Source: Kineosporia mesophila (lineage in GTDB: Bacteria > Actinomycetota > Actinomycetes > Actinomycetales > Kineosporiaceae). From it: a DNA stretch of 64,000 nt. This document shows positions 8,786 through 18,669 of this stretch, one piece after another; position 1 is the stretch's first letter, and each line of letters opens with the position of its first letter. A program made the translations under genes and the position numbers. The DNA is taken from the NCBI RefSeq assembly GCF_021129235.1, contig NZ_JAJOMA010000011.1:1-64000 (forward strand). Direction: 5' to 3'. The notes below the pieces were generated by a model. It was given only the letters and a program-made list of their open reading frames with translations, ran no database searches and had not been told where the DNA came from.

Positions 8786-8867
8786 TGCGAACTTTCCGTG
8801 GCGGTTTGCCTACTTGATGCGAACCCACCCCGCCGAACGGGTCAGGTCGGGCGTGTCGCTTGCGAAC
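8786..8867. repeat. Three TGCGAAC direct repeats upstream of the TPR-type gene
   Basis: The heptamer TGCGAAC occurs at 8786-8792, 8818-8824 and 8861-8867. The first two share a longer flank (TTGAATGCGAAC and TTGATGCGAAC). They lie 105-186 bp upstream of the TPR-type start, in the gap after the MpaB gene. An operator function is a guess. Confidence 0.4.
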
Positions 8868-8873
8868 CGCACA

Positions 8874-9770
8874 TCAGTGACGCGCGACGAGCAACGCGTC
8901 ACGCAGCGAGTGCAGGGCCACCGTCGCCGCCGACGGCGTGAGCGAACCGGCCCCGTCGCCGGGCCCCGACGAATACATCGACCGGGCCCAGCCCGGCAGC
9001 GAAGACCAGGCCAGCCCCGCGACCGGAGCCCATGACGGGCGGTTGCGCTGGGTCATGGCAATCAGCTCGGGCACGGCCGGGCTCAGGAGCGAGGAGATGA
9101 AGGCCCGGGCCTCGTGCGTCATCCGCAGCTGCGGACGCACCCGGCGGAAGTACCGCGCCAGGTCACGCCGCGTGGCCGGAACCTGGTCGGGCTCCAGGCC
9201 CCAGACCGCGGCCGTACGCACCTGTTCCTGGATGTAGGCGTCGTGCTCGGCATCGGTCAGGTCGAGCCCACCCCGCCGCGTGACCTCGATGAACGAGGCG
9301 ACCTGGCAGCAGTGCATCCACAGCACGAGTTCCTCGTCGTCGCCACGGAACTCGTCACCGTCACTGGCCCAGCCGCTGACCTGTCCCATCACCGCGCGCA
9401 ACCGGGCGCCGGTCATGGCGGCCTCGATGCTGTTACCGAAGATCACCGCACCCATGTGCCGCTGTGACCACTGCAGGCGGTCCCACGGGTCGTCCACCCT
9501 CCGGGCCGTGGCGAACACGTTCGCCATCCCCTCCGGGTGGAGTACCTGCATCGCCAGACCCCGCAGTGTCGCCAGGCCGATCAGAGGGTCGGAGTGCACG
9601 CGCCAGGTGACGGTGCGCGGTCCGAAAAGGCCCCACTGACCCAGCCCATCGTGATCAGCATCATGCTCGGGTTCCTGGTCGTCGGTGAGACCGGAGTCCG
9701 CGGGATGCTCCAGCTGGTCCCAGTTCTCCTGCTGGTGCCGTACCGCCGCACCGGTCTCCACCTGCTCCAT
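8874..9770 (-). CDS. Oxygenase MpaB family protein (DUF2236)
   Basis: Member of the DUF2236 family, which includes rubber oxygenase Lcp and fungal MpaB; many members bind haem b, but the substrate here is unknown. The domain begins at GLFGPRTVTWRVHSDPLIGL and includes LRGLAMQVLHPEGMANV, a likely haem-ligand helix, and ELVLWMHCCQVASF. The ATG at 9770 (298 residues) has GAGGG just upstream. An in-frame ATG at 9935 would add 55 residues of low third-position GC with no ribosome binding site, so I treat that part as doubtful. Both candidate starts face parA across a divergent promoter region. Confidence 0.82.
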   Translation of the reverse strand: MEQVETGAAVRHQQENWDQLEHPADSGLTDDQEPEHDADHDGLGQWGLFGPRTVTWRVHSDPLIGLATLRGLAMQVLHPEGMANVFATARRVDDPWDRLQWSQRHMGAVIFGNSIEAAMTGARLRAVMGQVSGWASDGDEFRGDDEELVLWMHCCQVASFIEVTRRGGLDLTDAEHDAYIQEQVRTAAVWGLEPDQVPATRRDLARYFRRVRPQLRMTHEARAFISSLLSPAVPELIAMTQRNRPSWAPVAGLAWSSLPGWARSMYSSGPGDGAGSLTPSAATVALHSLRDALLVARH

Positions 9771-10058
9771 CTGCCCTCGCCGTCCCCAGGCTGCCCGCGC
9801 TCTGCCCGCAGCAGTCTGGTCGGATCCTGGCTGCCTGCGGTCGGATTCATGATCCACCGTCCGCAGGGCAGCGCCGGCCAGGGGGAGGAGCACGCCGCTC
9901 CGTTCCCACCTGTCTTCCGTAGCGCTCGCTGCCATGGGTCAAGCCTGTCGGATTCGACCCTTGATCGCCTGTCGAGCCCTCCGTCGGCCCAATCGGACAC
10001 AGTCTGTCGATAGTCTGAAAGCGGGTCTTTCCGGCCCGCCGTCTTCGGGAGCAGATGC

Positions 10059-10904
10059 ATGGGCCGCGTAATCGCCGTCGCCAACCAGAAGGGTGGCGTC
10101 GCCAAGACCACCACGGTGGCTTCGCTCGGTGCCGCGTTCGTGCTGAGAGGGCTCCGCGTCCTCCTGATCGACCTGGACCCGCAGTCGTCCCTCACCTTCA
10201 GCCTGGGCATCGACCCCGACGTGGTCGAGTACTCGATCTCCGACGTGGTGCGCGGTGAGGTCGACCTGTCGATGGCCCGCCTGCGCACCAGCGAGGGCAT
10301 GGACCTGGTGCCCTCCACCATCGACCTGCTGGCCGCCGAGGCGATGCTGCTGCCCGCGCCCCAGCGCGAGTTCGTGGTGCGCCGCGGCCTCGAAGAGGTG
10401 CTCTCCACCTACGACGTCATCCTTCTCGACTGCTCACCCAGCCTGGGCCTGCTTACGCTCAACGCGCTCGCCGCGGCCGACGAGGTGATCGTGCCCCTGC
10501 AGTGCGAGATGCTCAGCCACCGGGGTGTCGGGCAGCTGCTCGACACCGTGGCCGACGTGCACCGTCTGCTCAACCCGCGGCTGCGTGTGCGGGGTCTGCT
10601 GCCCACCATGTACGACAAGCGCTCGACGCACGCCCGCGCGGTGCTCGGTGACGTGAAGCGACGCTACCGGGTGCCGGTGCTCAACCCGATCCCGCGCTCG
10701 GTGAAGTTCGCCGAGGCCCCCAGCGTCGGCACGTCGATCATCGCCACCTCGCCGAGCTCGTCGGGGGCCCGCGCCTACTTCCGGATCGCCGACGGTCTGC
10801 TCCGGGCCTGGCGCTTCGGCGGCCGGAAGGTCGCCCCGGCCAGGCCTTCCCGGGGTGCGCACAGCATGCACAACGCGTCGCCGGGCGAGGCCGGCGCGTT
10901 GTAG
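10059..10904 (+). CDS. ParA family ATPase (orphan)
   Basis: Deviant Walker-A P-loop ATPase of 281 residues. KGGVAKTTT (residues 11-19) carries the signature Lys, LLIDLDPQSS is the A' motif and ILLDCSPSLGLLT the Walker B. The C-terminal 35 residues are a basic Ser/Gly tail beyond the usual ParA end. No parB, parS-like repeat or replication gene accompanies it, so this is not an obvious plasmid or chromosome partition locus; positioning of another cargo is possible. GGGAG lies eight bases before the ATG. Transcription ends at a 16-bp hairpin shared with the convergent helicase gene. Confidence 0.9.
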   Translation: MGRVIAVANQKGGVAKTTTVASLGAAFVLRGLRVLLIDLDPQSSLTFSLGIDPDVVEYSISDVVRGEVDLSMARLRTSEGMDLVPSTIDLLAAEAMLLPAPQREFVVRRGLEEVLSTYDVILLDCSPSLGLLTLNALAAADEVIVPLQCEMLSHRGVGQLLDTVADVHRLLNPRLRVRGLLPTMYDKRSTHARAVLGDVKRRYRVPVLNPIPRSVKFAEAPSVGTSIIATSPSSSGARAYFRIADGLLRAWRFGGRKVAPARPSRGAHSMHNASPGEAGAL

Positions 10905-10988
10905 CTCCCAGGGGGTCTCGCCGAGCCGGACTGAGGACGTCCACCACCCCCGGTCCGGCCCCTCACCTTCCGCGATGGTCGGCAAAAT

Positions 10989-11024
10989 GCCCGTGGCCCG
11001 CACCTTTCGGTGCGGGCCACGGGC
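10989..11024. terminator. Bidirectional terminator between parA and DEAD-box helicase
   Basis: A perfect 16-bp stem, 10989-11004 with 11009-11024, and a four-base loop. It is followed by ATTTT on the minus strand. It can end both converging genes. Confidence 0.9.
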
Positions 11025-11038
11025 GTTGGGGGAAGAAC

Positions 11039-12979
<1,941 letters not shown>

Positions 12980-13183
12980 GCAGTGCCTAACTCTTCGGGG
13001 GCGCAGGCCTGCGGCCGGATCGCGCCGACCCCGGTGGGGTGGCGAAGGAAAAGGCGCTCCGGCGGGCCGCGCTGCGGCATTCGGAAGCCGACCGTGTTAG
13101 CGACCGGTCATCCACTTACGGGTCTAACAGTTACCTCTAACTAACTGATCCTACCTGGTCCGGGGCTGGATACCCTCCTCATC

Positions 13184-13870
13184 ATGGAGCAGCAGGAGGA
13201 CAGGTTCACCGATCCGGCATACCGGGCGGCCGTTGTTGATCTACTGGGCACGCTGGCTTATGGCGAATTGAGCGCGTTCATCCGACTTTCCACGGATGCG
13301 GACCTTGCCCCACGCCTTTCGGCCAAGGCGGACATGGCCGCCCTGGCCGCCACCGAGTTCGCGCACTACGACCGGCTGCGGGCCCGCCTCGTGGAGATCG
13401 GCGCCGACCCCGAGCAGGCGATGGCCCCGTTCGTGGAGGCGCTGGACGGATTCCACGAGCGCACCCGGCCCTCGGACTGGCTGGAGGGCCTGGTCAAGTT
13501 CTACGTCGGGGACGGCATCGCCTCCGACTTCTACCGGGAGATCAGCACCTACGTCGACGACGAGACCCGCGACCTGGTGCTGGGCACCCTGGAGGCCGGG
13601 CAGCGGATGTCGTTCGTCCTGCAGGAGGTGCGGCAGGCGATCAGTGAGGACCCGATCAAGGGCAGCCGGCTGGCGCTGTGGGGTCGCCGCCTGGTGGGGG
13701 AGGCCCTCAGCCAGGGCCAGCGGGTCGCGGCCGACCGGGACACCTTCTCCACCCTGCTGACCGGTACCGACGAGCACCCGGGCATGGGCCTGGTGGGGAT
13801 CGTGTCGATGTTCAGCCGGATCACCGAGCAGCACACCCGGCGGATGGCCGAGATGGGCCTGTCCGCCTAG
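13184..13870 (+). CDS. Ferritin-like fold protein (MiaE-like hydroxylase family)
   Basis: 228-residue four-helix-bundle protein from the actinobacterial ferritin-like family often annotated as similar to MiaE, the tRNA 2-methylthio-cis-ribozeatin hydroxylase. Possible di-iron ligands are Glu in AYGELSAF, the Glu and His in ATEFAHYDRL, and Glu/His in RITEQHTRR near the C-terminus. tRNA hydroxylase activity is inferred from family naming only. It diverges from the helicase gene and ends at a hairpin shared with DUF3107. Confidence 0.82.
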   Translation: MEQQEDRFTDPAYRAAVVDLLGTLAYGELSAFIRLSTDADLAPRLSAKADMAALAATEFAHYDRLRARLVEIGADPEQAMAPFVEALDGFHERTRPSDWLEGLVKFYVGDGIASDFYREISTYVDDETRDLVLGTLEAGQRMSFVLQEVRQAISEDPIKGSRLALWGRRLVGEALSQGQRVAADRDTFSTLLTGTDEHPGMGLVGIVSMFSRITEQHTRRMAEMGLSA

Positions 13871-13892
13871 AGCTCAGGGCCCAGGACGTGAA

Positions 13893-13930
13893 GAAGGCGC
13901 CGCCCCGGGATGACCGGGAGCGGCGCCTTC
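13893..13930. terminator. Bidirectional terminator
   Basis: GAAGGCGCCGC at 13893-13903 pairs perfectly with 13920-13930, with further CCCGG/CCGGG pairing inside. It lies between the converging ferritin-like and DUF3107 genes. Confidence 0.85.
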
Positions 13931-13943
13931 TCGGTTCACGAAC

Positions 13944-14168
13944 TCAGATCGTGCCGAAACCTACGCGACGGGTCTCTTCCGCGCCGATCTCGACGTAGCC
14001 GATCAGGTTGCCCGGAACGACGATCGTGCGGCCCTTGTCGTCCTTGAGGCGCAGCAGCGAGCCGCCGCTGATCGCGGCCTCGACCGCGTTCGCGACCGAC
14101 TCGGCCGAGTCGTCGGACTCCAGCACGATGTCGCGCGGGATGTCCCGGACGCCGATCTTGACCTCCAC
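13944..14168 (-). CDS. DUF3107 domain-containing protein
   Basis: Conserved actinobacterial protein of 74 residues and unknown function. The sequence opens with MEVKIGVRDIPRDIVLES and ends in GYVEIGAEETRRVGFG, matching the DUF3107 pattern of a small beta-rich domain. The GTG start at 14168 is preceded by AAGGGG. In many actinobacteria this gene sits near a TetR regulator and a DEAD-box helicase, as it does here, which supports the call but not a function. Confidence 0.9.
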   Translation of the reverse strand: MEVKIGVRDIPRDIVLESDDSAESVANAVEAAISGGSLLRLKDDKGRTIVVPGNLIGYVEIGAEETRRVGFGTI

Positions 14169-14333
14169 GCGAGTGGCCCCTTCCGTCCTTGCCGGCCCCC
14201 TCGCGGGGTGGCGTTGTCGTTGGTCGACGAAGCCTAACCGCCAGAAGGCGCGCTGAACCGGGCGGCACGCATGATTAGCCGACAGCGGAATCGCCGGGCC
14301 CCGCCCGGGGCGTTCCGGGCCCTTCGCCGGGGG

Positions 14334-15044
14334 TCAGGACAGGTGGGTCGCCGGCTGGCTCTCGCCCAGCCCGGTCAGGTCGGTCACCGGGCGGGGAGTG
14401 CTCGGCTGACCAGGCAGCATGTCTTCGTTCTCCTGCAGGGGAATGGCCGCGATACCCCGCCAGGTGATCCCGGCGAGCAGGCGTACCGCTTCCTCCCGGG
14501 GCATCTGGCGCCCCTTCTGCAGCCAGTAGCGCGCAGCGACGTGGGCCATGCCGGAGAGGCCCATCCCGATGAGCTCGCACTCCGGCCAGGGCAGCCCGGA
14601 CTCCTCGTGGATCAGCTCGGCGACCATCCGCCCGCACTGCTCGTTCACCGACTCCACACGCGCCCGGACGTCCGGGTCGTTGGTCAGGTCGGACTCGAAG
14701 ATGAGCCGGAACGACTCGTTCTCCCGGTCGATGAAATCGAAGAAAGCCCCCATCGCCCCGGCGACCCGCATCTTGTTGTCGGTGGTGCCCTCGATCGCCC
14801 CGCGCAGGCATTCCACCACCTCGGCGGAATGCTGTTCGATCAGCGCCAGGTACAGATCCCGTTTACCAGGGAAGTGCTGGTAGAGGACCGGCTTGCTGAC
14901 GCCGGCACGCTCGGCGATCTCGTCCATCGCAGCCGCGTGATAGCCCTGAGCCACGAAAACCTCTCGCGCTGCTCCGAGCAATTGGCTGCGTCGTGCCGTC
15001 CTCGGCAGCCGGGTTCCGCGCGAGCGCACCTCTGGTGTCGACAT
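14334..15044 (-). CDS. TetR/AcrR family transcriptional regulator
   Basis: 236-residue one-component repressor-like protein. The N-terminal helix-turn-helix spans about residues 19-65 and includes AREVFVAQGYHAAAMDEIAERAG ending in a recognition helix with VLYQHFPGKRDLYLALI. The ligand domain is all-helical and ends in a Pro-rich, probably disordered tail of about 30 residues. No efflux or enzyme gene is directly divergent except the DUF3152 lipoprotein 382 bp away, so its target may be itself. The upstream gap contains its promoter. Confidence 0.92.
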   Translation of the reverse strand: MSTPEVRSRGTRLPRTARRSQLLGAAREVFVAQGYHAAAMDEIAERAGVSKPVLYQHFPGKRDLYLALIEQHSAEVVECLRGAIEGTTDNKMRVAGAMGAFFDFIDRENESFRLIFESDLTNDPDVRARVESVNEQCGRMVAELIHEESGLPWPECELIGMGLSGMAHVAARYWLQKGRQMPREEAVRLLAGITWRGIAAIPLQENEDMLPGQPSTPRPVTDLTGLGESQPATHLS

Positions 15045-15426
15045 TGCTTGCCTCCCCGCATCAGTGCCCGTCAGCGGATGCTAAGACGCTTCGGCTGCGC
15101 CCCCGCGATTCCGATGCTTTAAGTGATTGTAAGGCTACGAGGCGTTACCAAATTGCGGTGCACCTAGACACTCTGCGGCACCAGGTACATCTATTCGGGT
15201 GATCGTTCCCACGTTTCAGCATCAGGTAAAGGGGTATAGCCGCTACCTACGAGTTCCTAACCATCCTCTTGCTGCACCCTCTCCCTCGAGGGCGCCGGCG
15301 TCCAGCCTGCCCGTCTTCGCCCACGGAAGTCACGTCAGTCACCTGGCTGTACTCCCGGCTCTCAGGGTTCGCCGGGGCCGGTAGCGTGCCGGACGGGAAG
15401 TGGCCGTACAGGAGGGATTAGCCGGA
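15045..15426. promoter_or_regulatory. Divergent gene-free region between tetR and DUF3152 gene
   Basis: No gene is supported. The stretch 15110-15270 is noticeably less GC-rich than its surroundings, as expected for back-to-back promoters, and includes TTGTAAGG, TTACCAAATTG and GGGGTATAGCC. I could not place a confident -35/-10 pair or a TetR operator palindrome. Confidence 0.4.
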
Positions 15427-16314
15427 ATGAGCTCGACCAGGCCGGATGTGGTGGGCGACAGCATGGATGTTCTGGGCACCCGGAACACGGCGAAAGCGGA
15501 CGAGCCCGCGGTCCGGTTCCGGGCGGCGGCCCTGCTGGCCGTGATGGCGCTGGCCCTGACCGGCTGCTCGGGATCGTCGGAGGGAGCCTCCGCGACCGCG
15601 TCCACCACCTCGTCCTCAACCTCGTCCTCCATCAGTGCCCCGACCGGCAGCGCGACGACGGCCACCCTGACGTCCACCGGCACCGCCACCGGCGAGTCGG
15701 ACACCACGTCCACCACCGACGACACCGCCGATCTGCCCCAGGGCCTTACCGAGGCCGATGTGGAGGCGGGTCTGACCTCGGCGAAGGTGAAGTGGAAGGC
15801 CACGGGCACGCTGACGACGGTGAAGGGCACGGCCAAGGCCCCGGGTAAGGGCAAGGTCTACAAGGTGCGGGTGCAGGTCGAGAAGGGTGTGGCGATCGAC
15901 GGCGAGAAGTTCGCCGACTTCGTGCTGGCCACCCTGAACGACGACCGCAGCTGGACCGAGAACGGCACCCGGCGCTTCGCCCGCACCGACGAGGCATCGG
16001 AGGCCTTCACCACGGTGACGCTGGCCAGCCCGCAGACCTCGGCGTCGATGTGCCTGCCGCTGAAGACGTTCGGCAAGCTCTCCTGCCGTAACGGCGGACG
16101 GGTGGTGCTGACCACGTACCGGTGGACCAAGGCCATTCCCGAATATAAGAAGGACCGGACGGGTTACCGCCACTATGTCGTCAACCACGAGGTGGGTCAC
16201 GCCCTCGGCCACGGTCACGAGTACTGCGCCGGCCAGGGGAAGCGGGCGCCGCTCATGATGCAGCAGACGAAGGGCCTGCTCGGCTGCAAGCCCAATCCCT
16301 GGCCGCACCCGTGA
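15427..16314 (+). CDS. DUF3152 lipoprotein, zincin-like
   Basis: Predicted secreted lipoprotein of 295 residues. A hydrophobic stretch (AALLAVMALALTGC, about residues 33-46) ends in an LTGC lipobox, so Cys46 should be lipidated. A Ser/Thr-rich linker of about 60 residues follows. The C-terminal DUF3152 domain contains HEVGHALGHGHEYC, a zinc-metalloprotease-like HExxH motif extended by a third His, and ends with an MMQQT stretch. The ATG at 15427 follows AGGAGGG by about ten bases; the unusually long cytoplasmic leader before the hydrophobic core leaves the start slightly open. It overlaps moeZ by four bases. Confidence 0.87.
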   Translation: MSSTRPDVVGDSMDVLGTRNTAKADEPAVRFRAAALLAVMALALTGCSGSSEGASATASTTSSSTSSSISAPTGSATTATLTSTGTATGESDTTSTTDDTADLPQGLTEADVEAGLTSAKVKWKATGTLTTVKGTAKAPGKGKVYKVRVQVEKGVAIDGEKFADFVLATLNDDRSWTENGTRRFARTDEASEAFTTVTLASPQTSASMCLPLKTFGKLSCRNGGRVVLTTYRWTKAIPEYKKDRTGYRHYVVNHEVGHALGHGHEYCAGQGKRAPLMMQQTKGLLGCKPNPWPHP

Positions 16315-17513
16315 AGCCGTCGATGGAGCCCCTGGTCGAGCCCGGTGACGAGCTCACCGCGGACGAGTTCACCCGGTACTCGCGGCAGGTGCTCCTGCCC
16401 GGCCTGGGAAGTGTCGGGCAGCGGCGGCTGAAGAACGCCCGGGTGCTGGTGATCGGCGCCGGGGGTCTGGGCAGCCCGGTGCTGACCTATCTGGCGGCGG
16501 CCGGGGTCGGCACCATCAGCGTGATCGACGACGACGTGGTGGAGGTGTCGAACCTTCACCGGCAGGTGCTGCACGCCGGGTCGGCGACGGGCACGCCCAA
16601 GGTCGACAGTGCGGTGCGGGCCCTGACCGAGCTGAACCCGCTGGTGACGGTAAAACCGTTGCGAGCCCGGATCACCCGCGACAACGCCCTGGACGTCATC
16701 GAGGGGCACGACGTGGTGCTCGACGGCACGGACAACTTTGCCACGCGTTATCTGGTCGGCGACGCCTGTTCGATAGCCGGGGTTCCGCTGGTCTGGGGCT
16801 CGGTGTTCCGTTTCGACGGGCAGGTTTCGGTGTTCTGGTCCCGCCCGCCGCAGGGGCATGTGCCGGTGACCTATCGCGACCTGCACCCCACGCCTCCGCC
16901 GCCCGGTGCGGTGCCGTCGTGCGCCGAGGGGGGCGTGCTGGGGGTGACGTGCGCGGCCATCGGCTCGGTCATGGCGACCGAGGCGATCAAGCTGATCACC
17001 GGTGTTGGAGAACCACTTCTGGGCCGGATCATGCTGTTCGACGCGGCCGGGATGACGTGGCAGACGATTCGGGTGCGGCCCGCCCCCGATGCGGTGCCGG
17101 TCGGGGAACTGGCCGCCGATTACGAGGCGTTCTGCGGTATCTCGGCTCCCGGCGGCTCGGGCGGCGAGGTTCGCGAGGTCAGCGTGGGGGAACTGGCCCG
17201 GCGCCTGGAGCGACGCGGGCGCGGCGAGGATGATTTCGTGCTGGTCGACGTGCGGGAACCCGAAGAACGGCTGATCGCGTCGATCCCCGGTGCGGTCGGG
17301 TTGCCTTGGTCGGTGCTGCGAACTGGGGACGCGGGTGCTCTCCTCGCGGAGGTCGCCCAGGGGCGTCCGGTGGTACTGCACTGCAAGAGCGGCGGACGGT
17401 CTGCTCAGGCTCTCGAAATGGCCCATGACGCAGGGCTGGACGACGTGGCTCACGTACCCGGAGGCGTCTTGCGATGGATCGATGAGATCGACCCGACGCA
17501 ACCGCGCTACTGA
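16311..17513 (+). CDS. moeZ: MoeZ-type adenylyltransferase/sulfurtransferase (ThiF + rhodanese)
   Basis: 400-residue fusion that adenylates the C-terminal Gly-Gly of sulfur-carrier proteins and then transfers sulfur, serving molybdopterin, thiamine or cysteine/siderophore sulfur chemistry. The N-terminal ThiF/MoeB domain shows VLVIGAGGLGSPVLTYLAAAG, the Arg-finger region SNLHRQVLH and DGTDNFATRYLV. The zinc-binding CxxC pairs of E. coli MoeB are not evident. The C-terminal rhodanese domain (about residues 290-398) has the active-site loop CKSGGRSAQ with Cys near residue 357. The GTG start lies in the stop codon region of the DUF3152 gene, a neighbourhood common in actinobacteria. Confidence 0.93.
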   Translation: MKPSMEPLVEPGDELTADEFTRYSRQVLLPGLGSVGQRRLKNARVLVIGAGGLGSPVLTYLAAAGVGTISVIDDDVVEVSNLHRQVLHAGSATGTPKVDSAVRALTELNPLVTVKPLRARITRDNALDVIEGHDVVLDGTDNFATRYLVGDACSIAGVPLVWGSVFRFDGQVSVFWSRPPQGHVPVTYRDLHPTPPPPGAVPSCAEGGVLGVTCAAIGSVMATEAIKLITGVGEPLLGRIMLFDAAGMTWQTIRVRPAPDAVPVGELAADYEAFCGISAPGGSGGEVREVSVGELARRLERRGRGEDDFVLVDVREPEERLIASIPGAVGLPWSVLRTGDAGALLAEVAQGRPVVLHCKSGGRSAQALEMAHDAGLDDVAHVPGGVLRWIDEIDPTQPRY

Positions 17514-17567
17514 GCCACGTCGTCCACTGCTGGAACGACTGTCGGCAGAACTACCGGAGCCGAGAGG

Positions 17568-17735
17568 TCAGCGGTGGCTCCGGCCACGGGTACCGACGCC
17601 GGCGAAGTGCAGCGCCAGCAGGAACAGCCCCAGCGTGGTCAGCGTGGTGTTCGTGAACGCGTCGCCGAGGTCGGCGTTCGCGAAGTCGAGAAGCAGAGCA
17701 AGGCCAAAGGCCACGGCGGCAGCAATCGCAAGCAC
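17568..17735 (-). CDS. Small two-helix membrane protein (55 residues)
   Basis: A short gene read from GTG at 17735 to TGA at 17568. It has a near-ideal ribosome binding site (AGGAGG, six bases before the start). The product has two hydrophobic segments, residues 2-16 (LAIAAAVAFGLALLL) and about 31-46 (TLTTLGLFLLALHFAG), joined by a polar loop with DFANADLGDAF, and a short basic tail. Similar tiny membrane proteins are common in actinobacteria, without known function. It is convergent with moeZ and divergent from the DUF4184 gene. Confidence 0.78.
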   Translation of the reverse strand: MLAIAAAVAFGLALLLDFANADLGDAFTNTTLTTLGLFLLALHFAGVGTRGRSHR

Positions 17736-17876
17736 GGTTACCTCCTGGGTAGGTCCCCGAGGGGGAAGGGACGGTTACTGCCCGATGATCACCGGGCGAT
17801 GAGACGATCTTGAGGGCAGCCCCGGAAGCGCGCATTTCGAGGGAACCGTCTGCAATATAACGATTCGGAGTACTAC

Positions 17877-18668
17877 ATGCCCTTCACGGGGAGTCACCCG
17901 GCCGCCGTGCTGCCGTTCCTGCGTACCGGCCTGGTGCCGTCGGCGCTGGTGATCGGCAGCATGACGCCCGACCTCGTCTACTACTTCCCGCTGCCGACCG
18001 GGGCCCGCTGGTCCGTCTCGCACGCCAGCCACACGATCACCGGAATCGTCGGACTGGACCTGCTGATGGGCCTTTTCGCGTTCGCGGTCTGGCAGGTGCT
18101 GATCGCGCCGCTGGCCGTGGCGGTCTCGCCGCGGCCGGTGCGCGACCGGGTGGGGGAGTTGCCGGTACCGCTGCGGCAGAACCTGGGCACCCTCCGGGCG
18201 GCCGCGCTCGTGGTGGTCTCCCTGCTCGTCGGCGCGGTGACACATGTCTTCTGGGACGAGTTCACGCATCCGGACCGCTGGGGTACCGCGCACCTTTCCT
18301 GGCTCGCGCAGCAGCACGGCAGCATGCTCGGGGCCCGCTGGGCGCAGGTCGCGAGCAGCATCGTCGGGCTGTTGTTCATCGGCGGGGCGTTATGGCGCTG
18401 GTGGGTGCGGACGATGCCCCAACCGGTCGCGCAGCCGGTCGCGCCACGGGTCGCGCCTGTGTCCCGGATGGTTTCGGCCCGGGTCTGGACGATCGTGTTG
18501 TTCTGCGCGGGTGTCGGATCGGCGATCGGGTTCCGGGCGGCCCTGACCCGTCCCGGCACGCAGAGCCTGCCCTACCTGGTGGCGACGTACGGCGGTGGGG
18601 CAGGCCTGCTCGCGGTGCTGGTGTGCGCGCTCGTGGTGATCGTCCCGCGCTACCGACAACTGCCGTGA
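17877..18668 (+). CDS. DUF4184 family membrane protein
   Basis: Integral membrane protein of 263 residues with roughly six hydrophobic helices. The N-terminus (PFTGSHPAAVLPFLR, then ALVIGSMTPDLVYYF) is the DUF4184 signature. Conserved His/Asp residues in SHASHTITGI and THVFWDEFTHPDRWG resemble the metal-binding pattern of the YdjM/LexA-induced hydrolase-like membrane proteins, so a membrane metal-dependent hydrolase is possible. Function is unknown. Its stop codon lies 1 bp from the stop of the convergent AlgX-like gene, with no terminator between. Confidence 0.87.
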   Translation: MPFTGSHPAAVLPFLRTGLVPSALVIGSMTPDLVYYFPLPTGARWSVSHASHTITGIVGLDLLMGLFAFAVWQVLIAPLAVAVSPRPVRDRVGELPVPLRQNLGTLRAAALVVVSLLVGAVTHVFWDEFTHPDRWGTAHLSWLAQQHGSMLGARWAQVASSIVGLLFIGGALWRWWVRTMPQPVAQPVAPRVAPVSRMVSARVWTIVLFCAGVGSAIGFRAALTRPGTQSLPYLVATYGGGAGLLAVLVCALVVIVPRYRQLP

Positions 18669-18669
18669 G

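Noticed and set aside
10059-10904. Plasmid or chromosome partition locus
   Set aside because: ParA stands alone without parB, a parS-like repeat or replication genes.
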